Shown: positions 14,672 to 23,346, counted from the stretch's first letter. The stretch: DNA of 64,000 nucleotides from Porphyromonas pasteri (GCF_014647755.1 NZ_BMPU01000001.1:682001-746000), one strand, 5' to 3'. Notes: a model not told the origin generated them from the letters alone. A program made the numbers and translations.

Positions 14672-17080
14672 CTACATACGCGAGCGAAGATCCTTGGCAC
14701 TCTGGCGCTCATCCTTACCCTCGATCGAGGCACCGAAGGAGTAGGTCATGCTCAGCGTGCAGAAGGTGTTATTCGACTCGTTCTTGACACGCATCTGGTA
14801 GGCGGGGGTATTGATATTGATGTAGGGCTCGGTCCAGATGAGGTTGTAGGCATCTGCAGCGATACGGAGCTTCCCATCGAGGAGCGTATAGGATAGGCCT
14901 GCATTAGCCGTGAAGGAATGCGAGTGCCTCAGACCTCCGTCATCGTAGCGTGGGCTCGCGTAGTAGATGGAGCAGGTACCTTGGAGCGTCTTACTGCGAT
15001 TGAAGAAGAAGGTATTGTTCATGCTGAAGCTATAGTTTAGACCTGAGCCTCCATAGAGCGAGGACACATGGGCATCAAGCTTCGTTTCATTATACCAAAG
15101 GCGCTGGGAGATGTAGGTCTGGAAGAAGCTGACTTTATTGAAGAAGTAGCTATTCTCCAGCCCAACGAGCCAAGTCTTCTCGGCATTTTCATAGGTGTAG
15201 CTCCCGCGGTTCGTCGCAGGATCCAGGCGTATCACCTGCGTAATCCCGTCCCATAGGTAACCCCCATTGAGCTGGAAGTTCAGCGCACCGAGGAAGGTAT
15301 ATCCGAGGGCAAGCCGTGCGCGCTTCGCAGCACGTAGGTCCTCCTTCCCTCGCATGATGGTGTACTGATTCTCGTAATTAGCGAAGGGAGAGAGCAGACT
15401 GAAATCCGGACGGTTGAGACGGATGGTACTGCTGAGGCTGAAGGCATGGCGATCATTGGGATTGTAGCCTAAGAAGAGCGTGGGGAAGAGGTTGATATAG
15501 CTCCTCAAGTTCTCCAGACGACGGCCGTTATTCTCCCCTGCCGTATGGGTGTACTCCATACGAAGCCCCGTGCGAAGACTCCACGTCTCAGAGAGGGGAT
15601 GTTTGAAGTCCGCATAGAGCGCATAGACCTGCTCATCGAAGCGAATCTTATCGTGGTGCTCACCCATCGTACTCGCTGCATCATAGTCACTACTATTGCT
15701 GATGCGCGTCCAAGACCCCTTTGCTCCGAAGCCCAGCGTCCCCTTACCGAGGGGCTCGACATAGTCCAGGCTGGCGATGTAGGAGTCGATATGCTGATCG
15801 GTCAGCGCATTGAAGCGGAAGTCCGAGCCCGCGATAGGAGTACCCTGAGGGGTTAGGCCCGAGGAGGTAAAGCTACGATCCTCCCGATTGCGGTAGCCGA
15901 CATAGTCCACGTCCCACGATAGGCGGCGCTTAGGCACCCCCTTGAAGGTCTTCTCCATGTGGGCGTTCGCCGAGATGTACCTCCCATGATTGATGTTCAC
16001 CGCAAGCCCTGGAAGGGAGCGAAGGAGCTGGTACGAGCCATCGGAAGTGATGCTATAGTCGCGAGAGTCATTCTCACGATGCGCACTATCCTGCTGTGGC
16101 GTATAGGAGGCGCTGAAGCCGAGTGTGAGCTCTGGAGTGAAGGCGTAGTCCAGCGCTCCACGTACGTTGAAGTACTTATCCCGCCCAGTGTAGTAGGTAT
16201 CACTGACATAGTAGGTCTTCTGCTGAGGATAGGTACGATAGGTACGTGGGTCACCATCAAACAGCCCCGTACCGGCACCGAGGTCAAGGGAGGCTGTGAC
16301 CTTGCCCTGATTATAGTTGAAGCTCGTACTGAGATCATAGCGAGGCCGCAACTTTTTGATCCCAAAGCCTGGCGTGACACTTCCCCCGAAGAAGTCATTC
16401 TTAGCTTTCTTCAAGACGAGGTTCAAGACGCCCGCATCTCCTTCGGCTTCGTACTTAGCAGGTGGTGTGGTCAAGATCTGAATCTCCTGAAGGTCGGACT
16501 GTGGATAGGAGCGCAGGAGACTAAGGAGAGCGGTACCTGAGAGGCGCACGCGCTTATCGTTGACGAGGACGATGACCCCACCCTTGCCGATAAGACTAAT
16601 GCCACTATTCGTGACATTCACCCCAGGGGTCTGCCGTAGGACATCCAGTGCCGAGGCGGCGGCAGGCGCTATCTGGGTCGCATCGAAGACCAGACGGTCA
16701 GCCTTACGCAGCATGATCGGGCGGCGCCCTGTGACTTGGACAGCAGAGAGCTGCTTCGTCTCCTCAGTGAGGAGGAGTTCGCCGAGGTCAAGAGCACCAG
16801 CGATGGTGAGCGTCTGATGATAGGGTCGGTAGCCCAGCGCACGTACCTCAAGGAGGAAGGTGCCCTCAGGAGCCTCCAAGCGGAAAGCCCCATGCTCGTC
16901 GCTGGTCGTCCCCACGACGAGGCTACTATCAGCAGGATGGCGCAGGAGGACGTTAGCAAAGTCCACGGGCGTGCGGTCGGTCGTCTTCTTTAAGGTGCCC
17001 TGTACAGCGACGGTCGTCTGCGCAAGAAGGCTACCAGAAGATAGCGCAAAGGCGACTAAGAGCAAGTGAATGTGTTTCAT
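14672..17080 (-). CDS. Outer membrane beta-barrel family receptor (TonB-dependent-receptor-like), copy 1
   Basis: An 802-residue outer membrane protein. Order: signal peptide (MKHIHLLLVAFALSSGSLLA-Q), a carboxypeptidase-regulatory-like beta-sandwich (about 22-105, starting VAVQGTLKKTTDRTPVDFANV), a plug-like domain (about 110-225, with VQVTGRRPIMLRKADR and IQILTTPPAKYEAEGDAGVLN) and a large barrel with aromatic-rich strands up to the C-terminus. This architecture is that of the OMP_b-brl_3 group of Bacteroidetes proteins related to TonB-dependent receptors. The last residues pass the barrel (GKDERQSAKDLRSRM), a short charged tail. Substrate unknown. It is the downstream member of a tandem pair and, unlike copy 2, has an 18-base T tract in its promoter (minus strand), suggesting phase-variable transcription. 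Confidence 0.88.
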   Translation of the reverse strand: MKHIHLLLVAFALSSGSLLAQTTVAVQGTLKKTTDRTPVDFANVLLRHPADSSLVVGTTSDEHGAFRLEAPEGTFLLEVRALGYRPYHQTLTIAGALDLGELLLTEETKQLSAVQVTGRRPIMLRKADRLVFDATQIAPAAASALDVLRQTPGVNVTNSGISLIGKGGVIVLVNDKRVRLSGTALLSLLRSYPQSDLQEIQILTTPPAKYEAEGDAGVLNLVLKKAKNDFFGGSVTPGFGIKKLRPRYDLSTSFNYNQGKVTASLDLGAGTGLFDGDPRTYRTYPQQKTYYVSDTYYTGRDKYFNVRGALDYAFTPELTLGFSASYTPQQDSAHRENDSRDYSITSDGSYQLLRSLPGLAVNINHGRYISANAHMEKTFKGVPKRRLSWDVDYVGYRNREDRSFTSSGLTPQGTPIAGSDFRFNALTDQHIDSYIASLDYVEPLGKGTLGFGAKGSWTRISNSSDYDAASTMGEHHDKIRFDEQVYALYADFKHPLSETWSLRTGLRMEYTHTAGENNGRRLENLRSYINLFPTLFLGYNPNDRHAFSLSSTIRLNRPDFSLLSPFANYENQYTIMRGKEDLRAAKRARLALGYTFLGALNFQLNGGYLWDGITQVIRLDPATNRGSYTYENAEKTWLVGLENSYFFNKVSFFQTYISQRLWYNETKLDAHVSSLYGGSGLNYSFSMNNTFFFNRSKTLQGTCSIYYASPRYDDGGLRHSHSFTANAGLSYTLLDGKLRIAADAYNLIWTEPYININTPAYQMRVKNESNNTFCTLSMTYSFGASIEGKDERQSAKDLRSRM

Positions 17081-17112
17081 ACCAAGAGGTGCGTGCTAAT
17101 GGAAATCGTCCC

Positions 17113-17150
17113 GAAAGGTAGCGACTTTATAGAAAAAAAAAAAAAAAAAA
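17113..17150 (-). promoter_or_regulatory. Promoter of receptor copy 1 with 18-base homopolymer
   Basis: On the minus strand a run of 18 T (17150-17133) is followed by 12 bases and a -7-like TACCTTTC (17120-17113), then 32 bases to the ATG at 17080. The T run therefore covers the expected -33 element and spacer. Copy 2 has the same TACCTTTCGG but only AAAATCAC-type sequence with short runs at the equivalent place. Confidence 0.65.
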
Positions 17151-17253
17151 TAGCCCCCTTAAACACCTGTGAAACACCGCTATTACATAGTCCTCTCCTC
17201 ACCCTCCTGCAGTAGACGAATGAGCGAAAGCGGAGCTGCGATAGACTACAGCA

Positions 17254-17292
17254 AGCCCCCAGCAGCCACCACGAGGACGGCTGCTGGGGGCT
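17254..17292 (-). terminator. Terminator of receptor copy 2
   Basis: AGCCCCCAGCAG (17254-17265) pairs with CTGCTGGGGGCT (17281-17292), 40 bp after the stop codon of the gene at 17333; duplicate of the hairpin at 14591-14629. It separates copy 2 from copy 1, so copy 1 needs its own promoter. Confidence 0.75.
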
Positions 17293-17332
17293 TTGCTTTA
17301 GCGGGTGTGACCCAAGAGCGGGAGGCGGGGCA

Positions 17333-19738
17333 CTACATACGGGAGCGGAGCTCTTGGGCACTCTTGCGCTCGGACTTGCCTCGGATAGGAGCACCGAAGG
17401 AGTAGGTCACACCGAGGTTGAGGGTGAGTGCACTATTCTCGTTGTTGGCATACATCTCATAGTCGGGAGTCGTGATATTCAGACGGAGATTATTGCGGAG
17501 GAGGTTGTAGGCGTCGAGAGCGAAGCGAAGCTTCCCTTGGAGGAGCGTGTAGGATAGGCCCGCTCCGCCAGAGATGACGTGCCCCATATGGAAGCCTCCA
17601 TCGTAGCCAGGTGTCCGATAGTAGAAGGAACAGGTCCCCTGGAAGGTCTTACTGCGGTTGAAGAAGAAGGTATTGTTGAGGCTGACATGATAGCTCAAGC
17701 CTGCTCCCCCGTAGAGCGAAGTGGACTCAGGGCCGATCTTCATATCAGAGTACCAGAGACGCTGGGAGATGTAGGTCTGGAAGAAGCTGACCTTATTGAA
17801 GAAGAAGCTATTCTCCAGGCCGAAGGTCCAGGTCTTCTCGGCATTGTCATGCGTGATGCTCCCTTGATTCGTCACGGGATCGAGGCGGATGACCTGTGTG
17901 ATACCATCCCAGAGATAGCCACCGTCGAGCTGGAAGTTCAGTGCCCCAAGGAAGGTGTAGCCGAGAGCAAGCTGGGCACGCTTAGCAGCACGCAGATCTT
18001 CTTTCCCTCGCATGATGCTGTACTGGTTCTCATAGCTGGCAAACGGCGAGAGTTGGCCGAAGTGGGGGCGATTGAGGCGGACAGTACCATTGAGGCTGAA
18101 GGCATGGCGGTCGTTGGGGTTGTAGCCTAAGAAGAGCGTGGGGAAGACGTTGAGATAGCTCTTGAGGTGCTCCAGACGACGGCCGTTGTTTTCGCCTGCC
18201 GTATGGGTGTACTCCATACGAAGACCCGTGCGGAGATCCCACTTGTCGGAGAGCGGATGCTTGAAGTCAGCATAGAGCGCATAGACATGTTCGTCGAAGG
18301 TGATCTTGTCGTGACGCTCACCCATGGAGCTCTTGGCATCGTAGTCGCTTCGGTTGGTGGTGCGGGTCCACGTCCCCTTAGCCCCAAAGCCCAGCGTCCC
18401 CTTACCAAGCGGCTCAGTATAGTCCAGGCTCGTGATGTAGGAGTCGGTGTGCTGATCGGTCAGAGCATCGAAGTGGAAGTCCGACCCTGGGATGGAAGTA
18501 CCATTAGGCATCAAGCCACGGGAGGTGAAGTTGCGCCCCTCTTGGCTTCGATAGCCTACATAGTCGGCATCCCACGAGAGACGACGCTTGGGAGCGGACT
18601 TGAAGCTCTTCTCAAGGTGAACATTCGCCGTAGTGTATTGGCTCTTGTCCGTCTCGTCGGCCACACCAGGGAGCAGGCGTAGGAGTTCACGCTCACCACT
18701 GGGGAGGATGCGATAGTCTCGGCTATCATTCTCCCGTCGAGAATTTTCCTTCTCTGGGCTGTAGGATATGCTCGCCCCCATAGAGAGCTCTGGGGTGAAG
18801 GCATAGTCTAGCCCCGCACGAAAGTTGAAGTAAGGGCCCTGCCCCGAGTAGGCGGTCTCACTCGAATGGAAAGTACCCTGCTTGGGATAGGTGCGGTAGG
18901 AATCTAGGCGACCATCATAGCCTGAAGAGCCTCCTCCGAGCTGGAGAGAAGCGGTGACCTTGTCCTTCTTGTAGTTGAGGTTGGAAGTGAGGCTATACAG
19001 GACCTTATCCTTACGAAGTCTGAAGCGAGGAGCGATACTTCCTCCGAAGAAATCGTTCTTAGCCTTCTTGAGGATGATGTTCAGCACACCGGCATTCCCC
19101 TCGGCTTCGTACTTAGCGGGCGGGGTGGTGAGTATCTGGATCTCCTGGAGGTCAGACTGCGGATAGGAGCGGAGGAGGCTGATCAGAGCAGAGCCCGAGA
19201 GACGTACCCGCTTGTCGTTGATGAGGACGATCACCCCGCCCTTGCCGATGAGGCTGATGCCGCCGTCGGAGACGTTCACCCCAGGGGTCTGGCGCAGGAC
19301 ATCCAGAGCCGAGCTGGCAGCGGGAGCGATCTGCGTAGCGTCGAAGACCATACGGTCGGCCTTGCGGAGCATGATGGGGCGGCGCCCTGTGACTTGGACA
19401 GCGGAGAGCTGCTTCGTCTCCTCGGTGAGGAGGAGTTCGCCGAGGTCAAGTGCACCAGCGATGGTGAGCGTCTGATGATAGGGTCGGTAGCCCAGCGCAC
19501 GCACCTCGAGGAGGAAGGTGCCCTCGGGAGCCTCCAAGCGGAAAGCCCCATGCTCGTCGCTGGTCGTCCCCACGACGAGGCTACTATCAGCGGGATGGCG
19601 CAGGAGGACGTTAGCAAAGTCCACGGGCGTGCGGTCGGTCGTCTTCTTTAAGGTGCCCTGTACAGCGACGGTCGTCTGCGCAAGAAGGCTACCAGAAGAT
19701 AGCGCAAAGGCGACTAAGAGCAAGTGAATGTGTTTCAT
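17333..19738 (-). CDS. Outer membrane beta-barrel family receptor (TonB-dependent-receptor-like), copy 2
   Basis: An 801-residue paralogue of the gene at 14672-17080 with the same domain order. The start is the ATG at 19738 (MKHIHLL...), as in copy 1; the frame is open for another 102 codons upstream but that stretch is intergenic sequence and part of a repeat. Residues 1-129 are identical in the two copies, then differences accumulate through the plug (RMVFDA for RLVFDA, NVSDGG for NVTNSG) and are frequent in the barrel strands and loops (for example SSGYDGRLDSYRTYPKQGTFHSSE against DGDPRTYRTYPQQKTYYVSD-type sequence). The tail GKSERKSAQELRSRM matches copy 1. Function probably uptake or surface binding of a related but distinct ligand; inference. 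Confidence 0.88.
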   Translation of the reverse strand: MKHIHLLLVAFALSSGSLLAQTTVAVQGTLKKTTDRTPVDFANVLLRHPADSSLVVGTTSDEHGAFRLEAPEGTFLLEVRALGYRPYHQTLTIAGALDLGELLLTEETKQLSAVQVTGRRPIMLRKADRMVFDATQIAPAASSALDVLRQTPGVNVSDGGISLIGKGGVIVLINDKRVRLSGSALISLLRSYPQSDLQEIQILTTPPAKYEAEGNAGVLNIILKKAKNDFFGGSIAPRFRLRKDKVLYSLTSNLNYKKDKVTASLQLGGGSSGYDGRLDSYRTYPKQGTFHSSETAYSGQGPYFNFRAGLDYAFTPELSMGASISYSPEKENSRRENDSRDYRILPSGERELLRLLPGVADETDKSQYTTANVHLEKSFKSAPKRRLSWDADYVGYRSQEGRNFTSRGLMPNGTSIPGSDFHFDALTDQHTDSYITSLDYTEPLGKGTLGFGAKGTWTRTTNRSDYDAKSSMGERHDKITFDEHVYALYADFKHPLSDKWDLRTGLRMEYTHTAGENNGRRLEHLKSYLNVFPTLFLGYNPNDRHAFSLNGTVRLNRPHFGQLSPFASYENQYSIMRGKEDLRAAKRAQLALGYTFLGALNFQLDGGYLWDGITQVIRLDPVTNQGSITHDNAEKTWTFGLENSFFFNKVSFFQTYISQRLWYSDMKIGPESTSLYGGAGLSYHVSLNNTFFFNRSKTFQGTCSFYYRTPGYDGGFHMGHVISGGAGLSYTLLQGKLRFALDAYNLLRNNLRLNITTPDYEMYANNENSALTLNLGVTYSFGAPIRGKSERKSAQELRSRM

Positions 19739-19771
19739 TTCAAGGAGTGCGGTGCTAATGGAAGTGGTACC

Positions 19772-19779
19772 GAAAGGTA
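19772..19779 (-). promoter_or_regulatory. Putative -7 box of receptor copy 2
   Basis: TACCTTTC on the minus strand, 33 bases upstream of the ATG at 19738, at the same place as in copy 1. It deviates from TAnnTTTG at the last base. Confidence 0.4.
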
Positions 19780-19925
19780 GTGATTTTTCAGAAAAACAGC
19801 ACCATGAATGCCTGCGACACACCGCAATTATACAGTCCTCTCCCCTCCCTCCTGCAGTAGACGAGCGGGCGACAGTAGAGCTGCCTGAGCGAGGGAGATC
19901 CCATGGGTGAGATCGCATAGGATAG

Positions 19926-20195
19926 CCCAGCTCCCCGATATACCCCTCCGAAGTGACCGAGCAAGTCCTTTGACTTATCGCAAGTATTCCTCTTATCCAG
20001 CGCAGGGAAAAGTGTCCTTCTCGTGAAGAAAAAAGCGCTTTCACGTAGTGGTTTTTCTCTATCTATGTACGTAGTCTTAAAGACCAGGCACGCAAATCCA
20101 AATATCCACGTACGTAGATATTAGGGCCACGTACGTAGCCCAAACTTTTCTACCACTCGTCCGCAACTTTTATCCCTACACGGAGCAACAACCTA
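19926..20195 (+). repeat. Dispersed intergenic element, copy B (5'-truncated)
   Basis: From CCCAGCTCCCCGATATAC to GGAGCAACAACC it aligns with copies C and D almost without gaps. Conserved parts: CTTATCGC-AGTATTCCTCTTATCCAGCG, the imperfect hairpin GAAAAGTG...TTCTCGTGAAGAAAAAAGCGC...TTCACGTAGTGG, TACGTAGTCTTAAAGACC, and two CCACGTACGTAG palindromes. The first 75 or so bases present in C and D (GACT...GAGAGTCC to GCATCGCACG) are missing, the element being joined to the upstream flank of the duplicated receptor gene. Confidence 0.85.
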
Positions 20196-20268
20196 ATACA
20201 GGAATCAAGAGAAAGCTATATAGCTCTACCCACGTACTCATATAGGTCAGCCCTTCGACCAATATAGG
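20196..20268 (+). repeat. 22-bp periodic array, core ATATAGG/AGCTATATAGCT
   Basis: ATACAGG at 20196, ATATAGC at 20218, ATATAGG at 20240 and 20262: four units, each step exactly 22 bp, directly abutting the right end of element copy B. Bases 20269-20414 up to the next promoter contain no further units. Confidence 0.75.
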
Positions 20269-20414
20269 CTCACACCATCCCTCCGACAAGGAGCATATCC
20301 ACCCATACCTCCTCCCCCGAGAAATCACAGCGAAGACGAGGCGCTTACGAAGGGAAAAAGCCCCCGTCTGCTCTGTGGGGAAGGCCTGACCCAAGAGAGC
20401 ATACAGACTTTTAG

Positions 20415-20422
20415 TATCTTTG
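20415..20422 (+). promoter_or_regulatory. Promoter -7 box for the Lnb-like gene
   Basis: TATCTTTG, 19 bases before the first in-frame ATG at 20442. Confidence 0.65.
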
Positions 20423-20441
20423 TCCTATCTGATCAGATTCG

Positions 20442-21794
20442 ATGCAAGCTATAGGCCAGCTACACCATATATATAAGACCCTTGGTATGACCTACCGCCT
20501 CCTCCTCGTGGCGGTAGTGTGTCTGTGTGCCTATATGACGGGTGTCGCTGAGACGCCTCAGCCCCAGCAAGACAAGACCTTCGGCCTCCCCCTCACCCTC
20601 TCACAGAGCGCTCAGATTAGCTATCTGGCAGCCCAGCCCAGCGCCGAAGACTCCTACACCCTCTACGGCCATGCAGGCCTACGCGTATGGGATGCAGAGC
20701 AGGGGATCGATGTGACCTTCAACTACGGTATCTTCAACTTTACCGACGACTTCTCTCTGCGCTTCACTCAGGGCAAGACCGACTACATCGTCCTGCCCAT
20801 AGCGACCAGTGACTACATGAGCGAGTATCAGAGCCGTGGTGTCATCCGCGAGCTGGTGCTCAATACCGACAGCGCGCAGCGTGCCCATCTCTGGCGACTC
20901 CTCATCGAGAATGCACAGCCCGAGAACCGCACGTACCGATACAATGCCTTCCGCAACAACTGCAGTACGCGCCCGCTGGATCTCTACTTCGCGACCTTGA
21001 CGGACTTCGGCAAGCTCGACGAGCGCGGGAGTCAGCTGACCTTCGTGCTGGACAGCGTGCCTGGCATCACGCCACTCCCCGACAAGACTTGGCGTGAGGC
21101 GATCAACGAGCTGGAGGCCTCCTCCCCCTGGCTGGTACTGGGGACAGATCTCGCGATGGGCCCCGAGCTGGATGAGAAGATGAGCATCCGCGACCGCTTC
21201 TTCATCCCCATGGAGGCCGCACGCCTGCTCCCCCACCTCGCTATGGGCATCGTCACCCCTGACCAAGAGATCTGGGGACGCCCCGTCCAGCAGACGCTGG
21301 AGTATGGCGAGCCCCGCCCTATCGCACCCGCAGGCCTCAGCGTGACCCATCCCCTCGTCATCTTCTCCCTCATCCTCCTGCTCTCTATCGGGGTCTTCAT
21401 CTGGCGCTGGCTCAGAAAGCCCGTCGCTGGAGTCATCGAATTCAGCCTCTATCTCGCAGCAGGCCTCGGGGGGACACTCCTCTGCTACCTCAGCTTCATC
21501 TCTGAGCACCCGATGGTATCGCCGAACTTCAATCTCCTCGCGCTCCATCCGCTCTACCTCATCATAGCACTCCTGATGCCCGCTGGGCAGCGTACACGCC
21601 GTGTGCGCACCGTCCTGCATGCCGTCTGTCTCGTGCTACTCATCGCCTTCCCCATCGCGAGCCTCATCGCAGGGCAGGTGATCAACCCGAGCGTCTATCT
21701 GATCGCTCTCAGCCTCGGCCTCCTTTCGCTGGGGCGTCTCCTTCACAAGCCTATATCTCATAAGTATGTCCAAGAGCCCACTGGAGCAGCGTAG
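20442..21794 (+). CDS. Lnb/DUF4105-domain membrane protein, putative lipoprotein N-acyltransferase
   Basis: A 450-residue protein with an N-terminal signal or anchor helix (MTYRLLLVAVVCLCAYMTG from residue 16), a periplasmic domain up to about residue 300, and four or five hydrophobic helices in the C-terminal third. The periplasmic part has the DUF4105 hallmarks YGHAGLRVWD (His77), NYGIFNFTDDFSLRFTQGKTDY and YRYNAFRNNCSTRP (Cys174). DUF4105 is the catalytic domain of Lnb, the lyso-lipoprotein N-acyltransferase first described in Enterococcus; the His and Cys above are the likely active site. In Bacteroidales the same domain may convert diacyl to triacyl or lyso-form lipoproteins. ATG 20487 (MTYRLL) is an alternative start. 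It overlaps or touches the next gene. Confidence 0.8.
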   Translation: MQAIGQLHHIYKTLGMTYRLLLVAVVCLCAYMTGVAETPQPQQDKTFGLPLTLSQSAQISYLAAQPSAEDSYTLYGHAGLRVWDAEQGIDVTFNYGIFNFTDDFSLRFTQGKTDYIVLPIATSDYMSEYQSRGVIRELVLNTDSAQRAHLWRLLIENAQPENRTYRYNAFRNNCSTRPLDLYFATLTDFGKLDERGSQLTFVLDSVPGITPLPDKTWREAINELEASSPWLVLGTDLAMGPELDEKMSIRDRFFIPMEAARLLPHLAMGIVTPDQEIWGRPVQQTLEYGEPRPIAPAGLSVTHPLVIFSLILLLSIGVFIWRWLRKPVAGVIEFSLYLAAGLGGTLLCYLSFISEHPMVSPNFNLLALHPLYLIIALLMPAGQRTRRVRTVLHAVCLVLLIAFPIASLIAGQVINPSVYLIALSLGLLSLGRLLHKPISHKYVQEPTGAA

Positions 21795-21795
21795 C

Positions 21796-23346
21796 ATGCG
21801 CTACCTACTGACCTCACTGCTGGCCCTTGTGGCACTCCAGCAGCCGCTACAGGCGGGGGACCTCCCTCGTGTAGTCGTCTATATCACCATCGAGGATCTC
21901 CGTGGTGACTACCTCGAGCAGCTACGCCCCCTCTTTACTGAGGACGGCTTAGGCCGAATGCTCTCCGAGGGGAAGATCTACCCACATGTCCGCTTCCCTC
22001 TGGCGGAGCTGGACCGCGCCTCTGCCACGGCCACCCTGCATACGGGAGCCTATCCCCAGACGCATGGCATCGAGCGCACGACACTCTGGAGCAAGAAAGA
22101 GCATGCCTGGCGCTCGGTCTTCCATGATCCCAGCGTCACGGGGAGCTATACCCGCGACACCTATTCTCCCAAGGCACTCTTAGTCAATACCCTTGGCGAC
22201 CGAATCAAAGAGGCCTCCTCGGGAGCAGGCTTGGTCTATGCCATCGCCTCGGACGCCGAGACCGCTATCGCCTCGGGCGGGTGGTTTGCCAACGGGGCCT
22301 TCTGGCTCGACAGCAAGATCGCCTCATGGGCCAGCTCGAGCTACTACGAGGGGATGCCCAAGAGCCTCGAGGCCTACAACCGCTCCGCCGAAGGGCCTAA
22401 TAAGCGCCTCGTCGGTGGGCAGATGGCATGGAGTCCACTCCGTAGCTATAGCTCACCCTCTCGCACCTGGTCCGACTGGGGTGGTCGCTTCACGCACCGC
22501 TATCAGGGACATCAAGCAGCGGACTTCAAGCGCAGCGCTCTGGCCAACGAAGAGGTCACGAGCCTTGCACTACGTCTACTCGACCAAGGGGGCTATGCCG
22601 AGAGCAAGTCGCCTGGCATGCTGGCCCTCTCCTACAGCCTTGACGTCGCACCACGCGAAGCTCAGGGTGAGCTGACCAGCGAAGAGGTAGACGCCTACGT
22701 ACGACTTGACAAGAATATCCAAGCCCTCCTGCAGGAGCTACGTCGTAAGTTCGGCGAAGGCAACTACCTGCTCGCCCTCTCGGGTACGGGCTATACCCAC
22801 TATCGCCGTCCACGCCTTCGTGGTGCTGAGGCCCGCTACGGGCAGTTCAGTGCGAAGAAAGGTGCAGCACTGCTCAACCTCTATCTCTCCGCCCTCTACG
22901 GTCAGGGGAGCTGGGTAGAGCGCCTCGCCGATGGACGCGTGTACCTCAATAGGAAGCTCGCTGAGACGAAGCGTATCGCACTCTCCGAGCTCCAGGATAA
23001 GTCGGCCGCCTTCCTCGAGGAGATGGAGGGCATCGGTATGGCTGTCGCTGGCGAGCGTCTGGTCACCCAGTCCTCTCTGAGCGATGCGGCCCGAGCGCTT
23101 CGCCGCTCGATCCACGTCCGCCATATGGCCGACGTCTACTGGACCCTCACACCCGGATGGGAGGTCGAGGATCCTGCAGACAGCCCCAACCTGTGGCTTC
23201 ACTCCACAGCCATCAGCAGTCCCTGCATCCTCCTCGGAGCAGGTATCACGGCACGCGACTTCGACTACCCTATCGTCGAAGCCTCCGACGTAGCCAAGGC
23301 CATCGCCTACGTCCTCCGCATCCGCCCACCGAACGCCGCACGATAG
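21796..23346 (+). CDS. Alkaline phosphatase family protein (nucleotide pyrophosphatase/PafA-like), exported
   Basis: Exported metallo-phosphatase or phosphodiesterase of the alkaline phosphatase superfamily. The start at ATG 21796 gives a compact signal peptide (MRYLLTSLLALVALQQPLQA) and couples translation to the preceding gene (stop TAG at 21792-21794); an ATG at 21766 in the same frame would overlap that gene by 29 bp. Motifs: VVYITIEDLRGDYL near the N-terminus (metal-binding acids), ATLHTGAYPQTHGI with the nucleophile region, and a C-terminal ALSGTGYTHYRRPR region followed by a Leu/Arg-rich segment and a conserved HSTAISSPCIL-like end. Many Bacteroidetes have this protein without knowledge of the substrate. 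Notable: the usual final GNHG/DHG metal motif is poorly recognisable (GTGYTHYR), so catalytic competence is not certain. Confidence 0.8.
   Translation: MRYLLTSLLALVALQQPLQAGDLPRVVVYITIEDLRGDYLEQLRPLFTEDGLGRMLSEGKIYPHVRFPLAELDRASATATLHTGAYPQTHGIERTTLWSKKEHAWRSVFHDPSVTGSYTRDTYSPKALLVNTLGDRIKEASSGAGLVYAIASDAETAIASGGWFANGAFWLDSKIASWASSSYYEGMPKSLEAYNRSAEGPNKRLVGGQMAWSPLRSYSSPSRTWSDWGGRFTHRYQGHQAADFKRSALANEEVTSLALRLLDQGGYAESKSPGMLALSYSLDVAPREAQGELTSEEVDAYVRLDKNIQALLQELRRKFGEGNYLLALSGTGYTHYRRPRLRGAEARYGQFSAKKGAALLNLYLSALYGQGSWVERLADGRVYLNRKLAETKRIALSELQDKSAAFLEEMEGIGMAVAGERLVTQSSLSDAARALRRSIHVRHMADVYWTLTPGWEVEDPADSPNLWLHSTAISSPCILLGAGITARDFDYPIVEASDVAKAIAYVLRIRPPNAAR

Larger units (their letters stand above)
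14582..19895 (-). repeat. Tandem duplication of a receptor gene with its terminator and upstream region
   Basis: Two consecutive units of about 2.66 kb (roughly 14582-17240 and 17241-19895) each contain the same terminator hairpin, an 801-802-codon receptor gene and about 150 bp of upstream sequence (shared blocks include CCTCCTGCAGTAGACGA, GTCCTCTCC and the TACCTTTCGG promoter region). The 5' third of the two genes is almost identical in DNA; the barrel parts differ. Confidence 0.85.

Noticed and set aside
14304-14787. Short open frames across the 14.4-kb array with repeated YTF/RIRF-type peptides
   Set aside because: The repeated peptide only reflects the 22-bp DNA repeat read in different frames; no start context, no codon bias, and frames on both strands are equally open.
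19739-20044. 102-codon N-terminal extension of receptor copy 2
   Set aside because: The extension covers intergenic sequence and part of the dispersed element; copy 1 starts at the same MKHIHLL, and a signal peptide begins there.
20679-21620. 313-residue antisense frame opposite the Lnb-like gene
   Set aside because: Composition (many Glu, His, Arg) is that of an antisense shadow of a GC-rich gene; the plus-strand gene has motifs, promoter and membrane segments.
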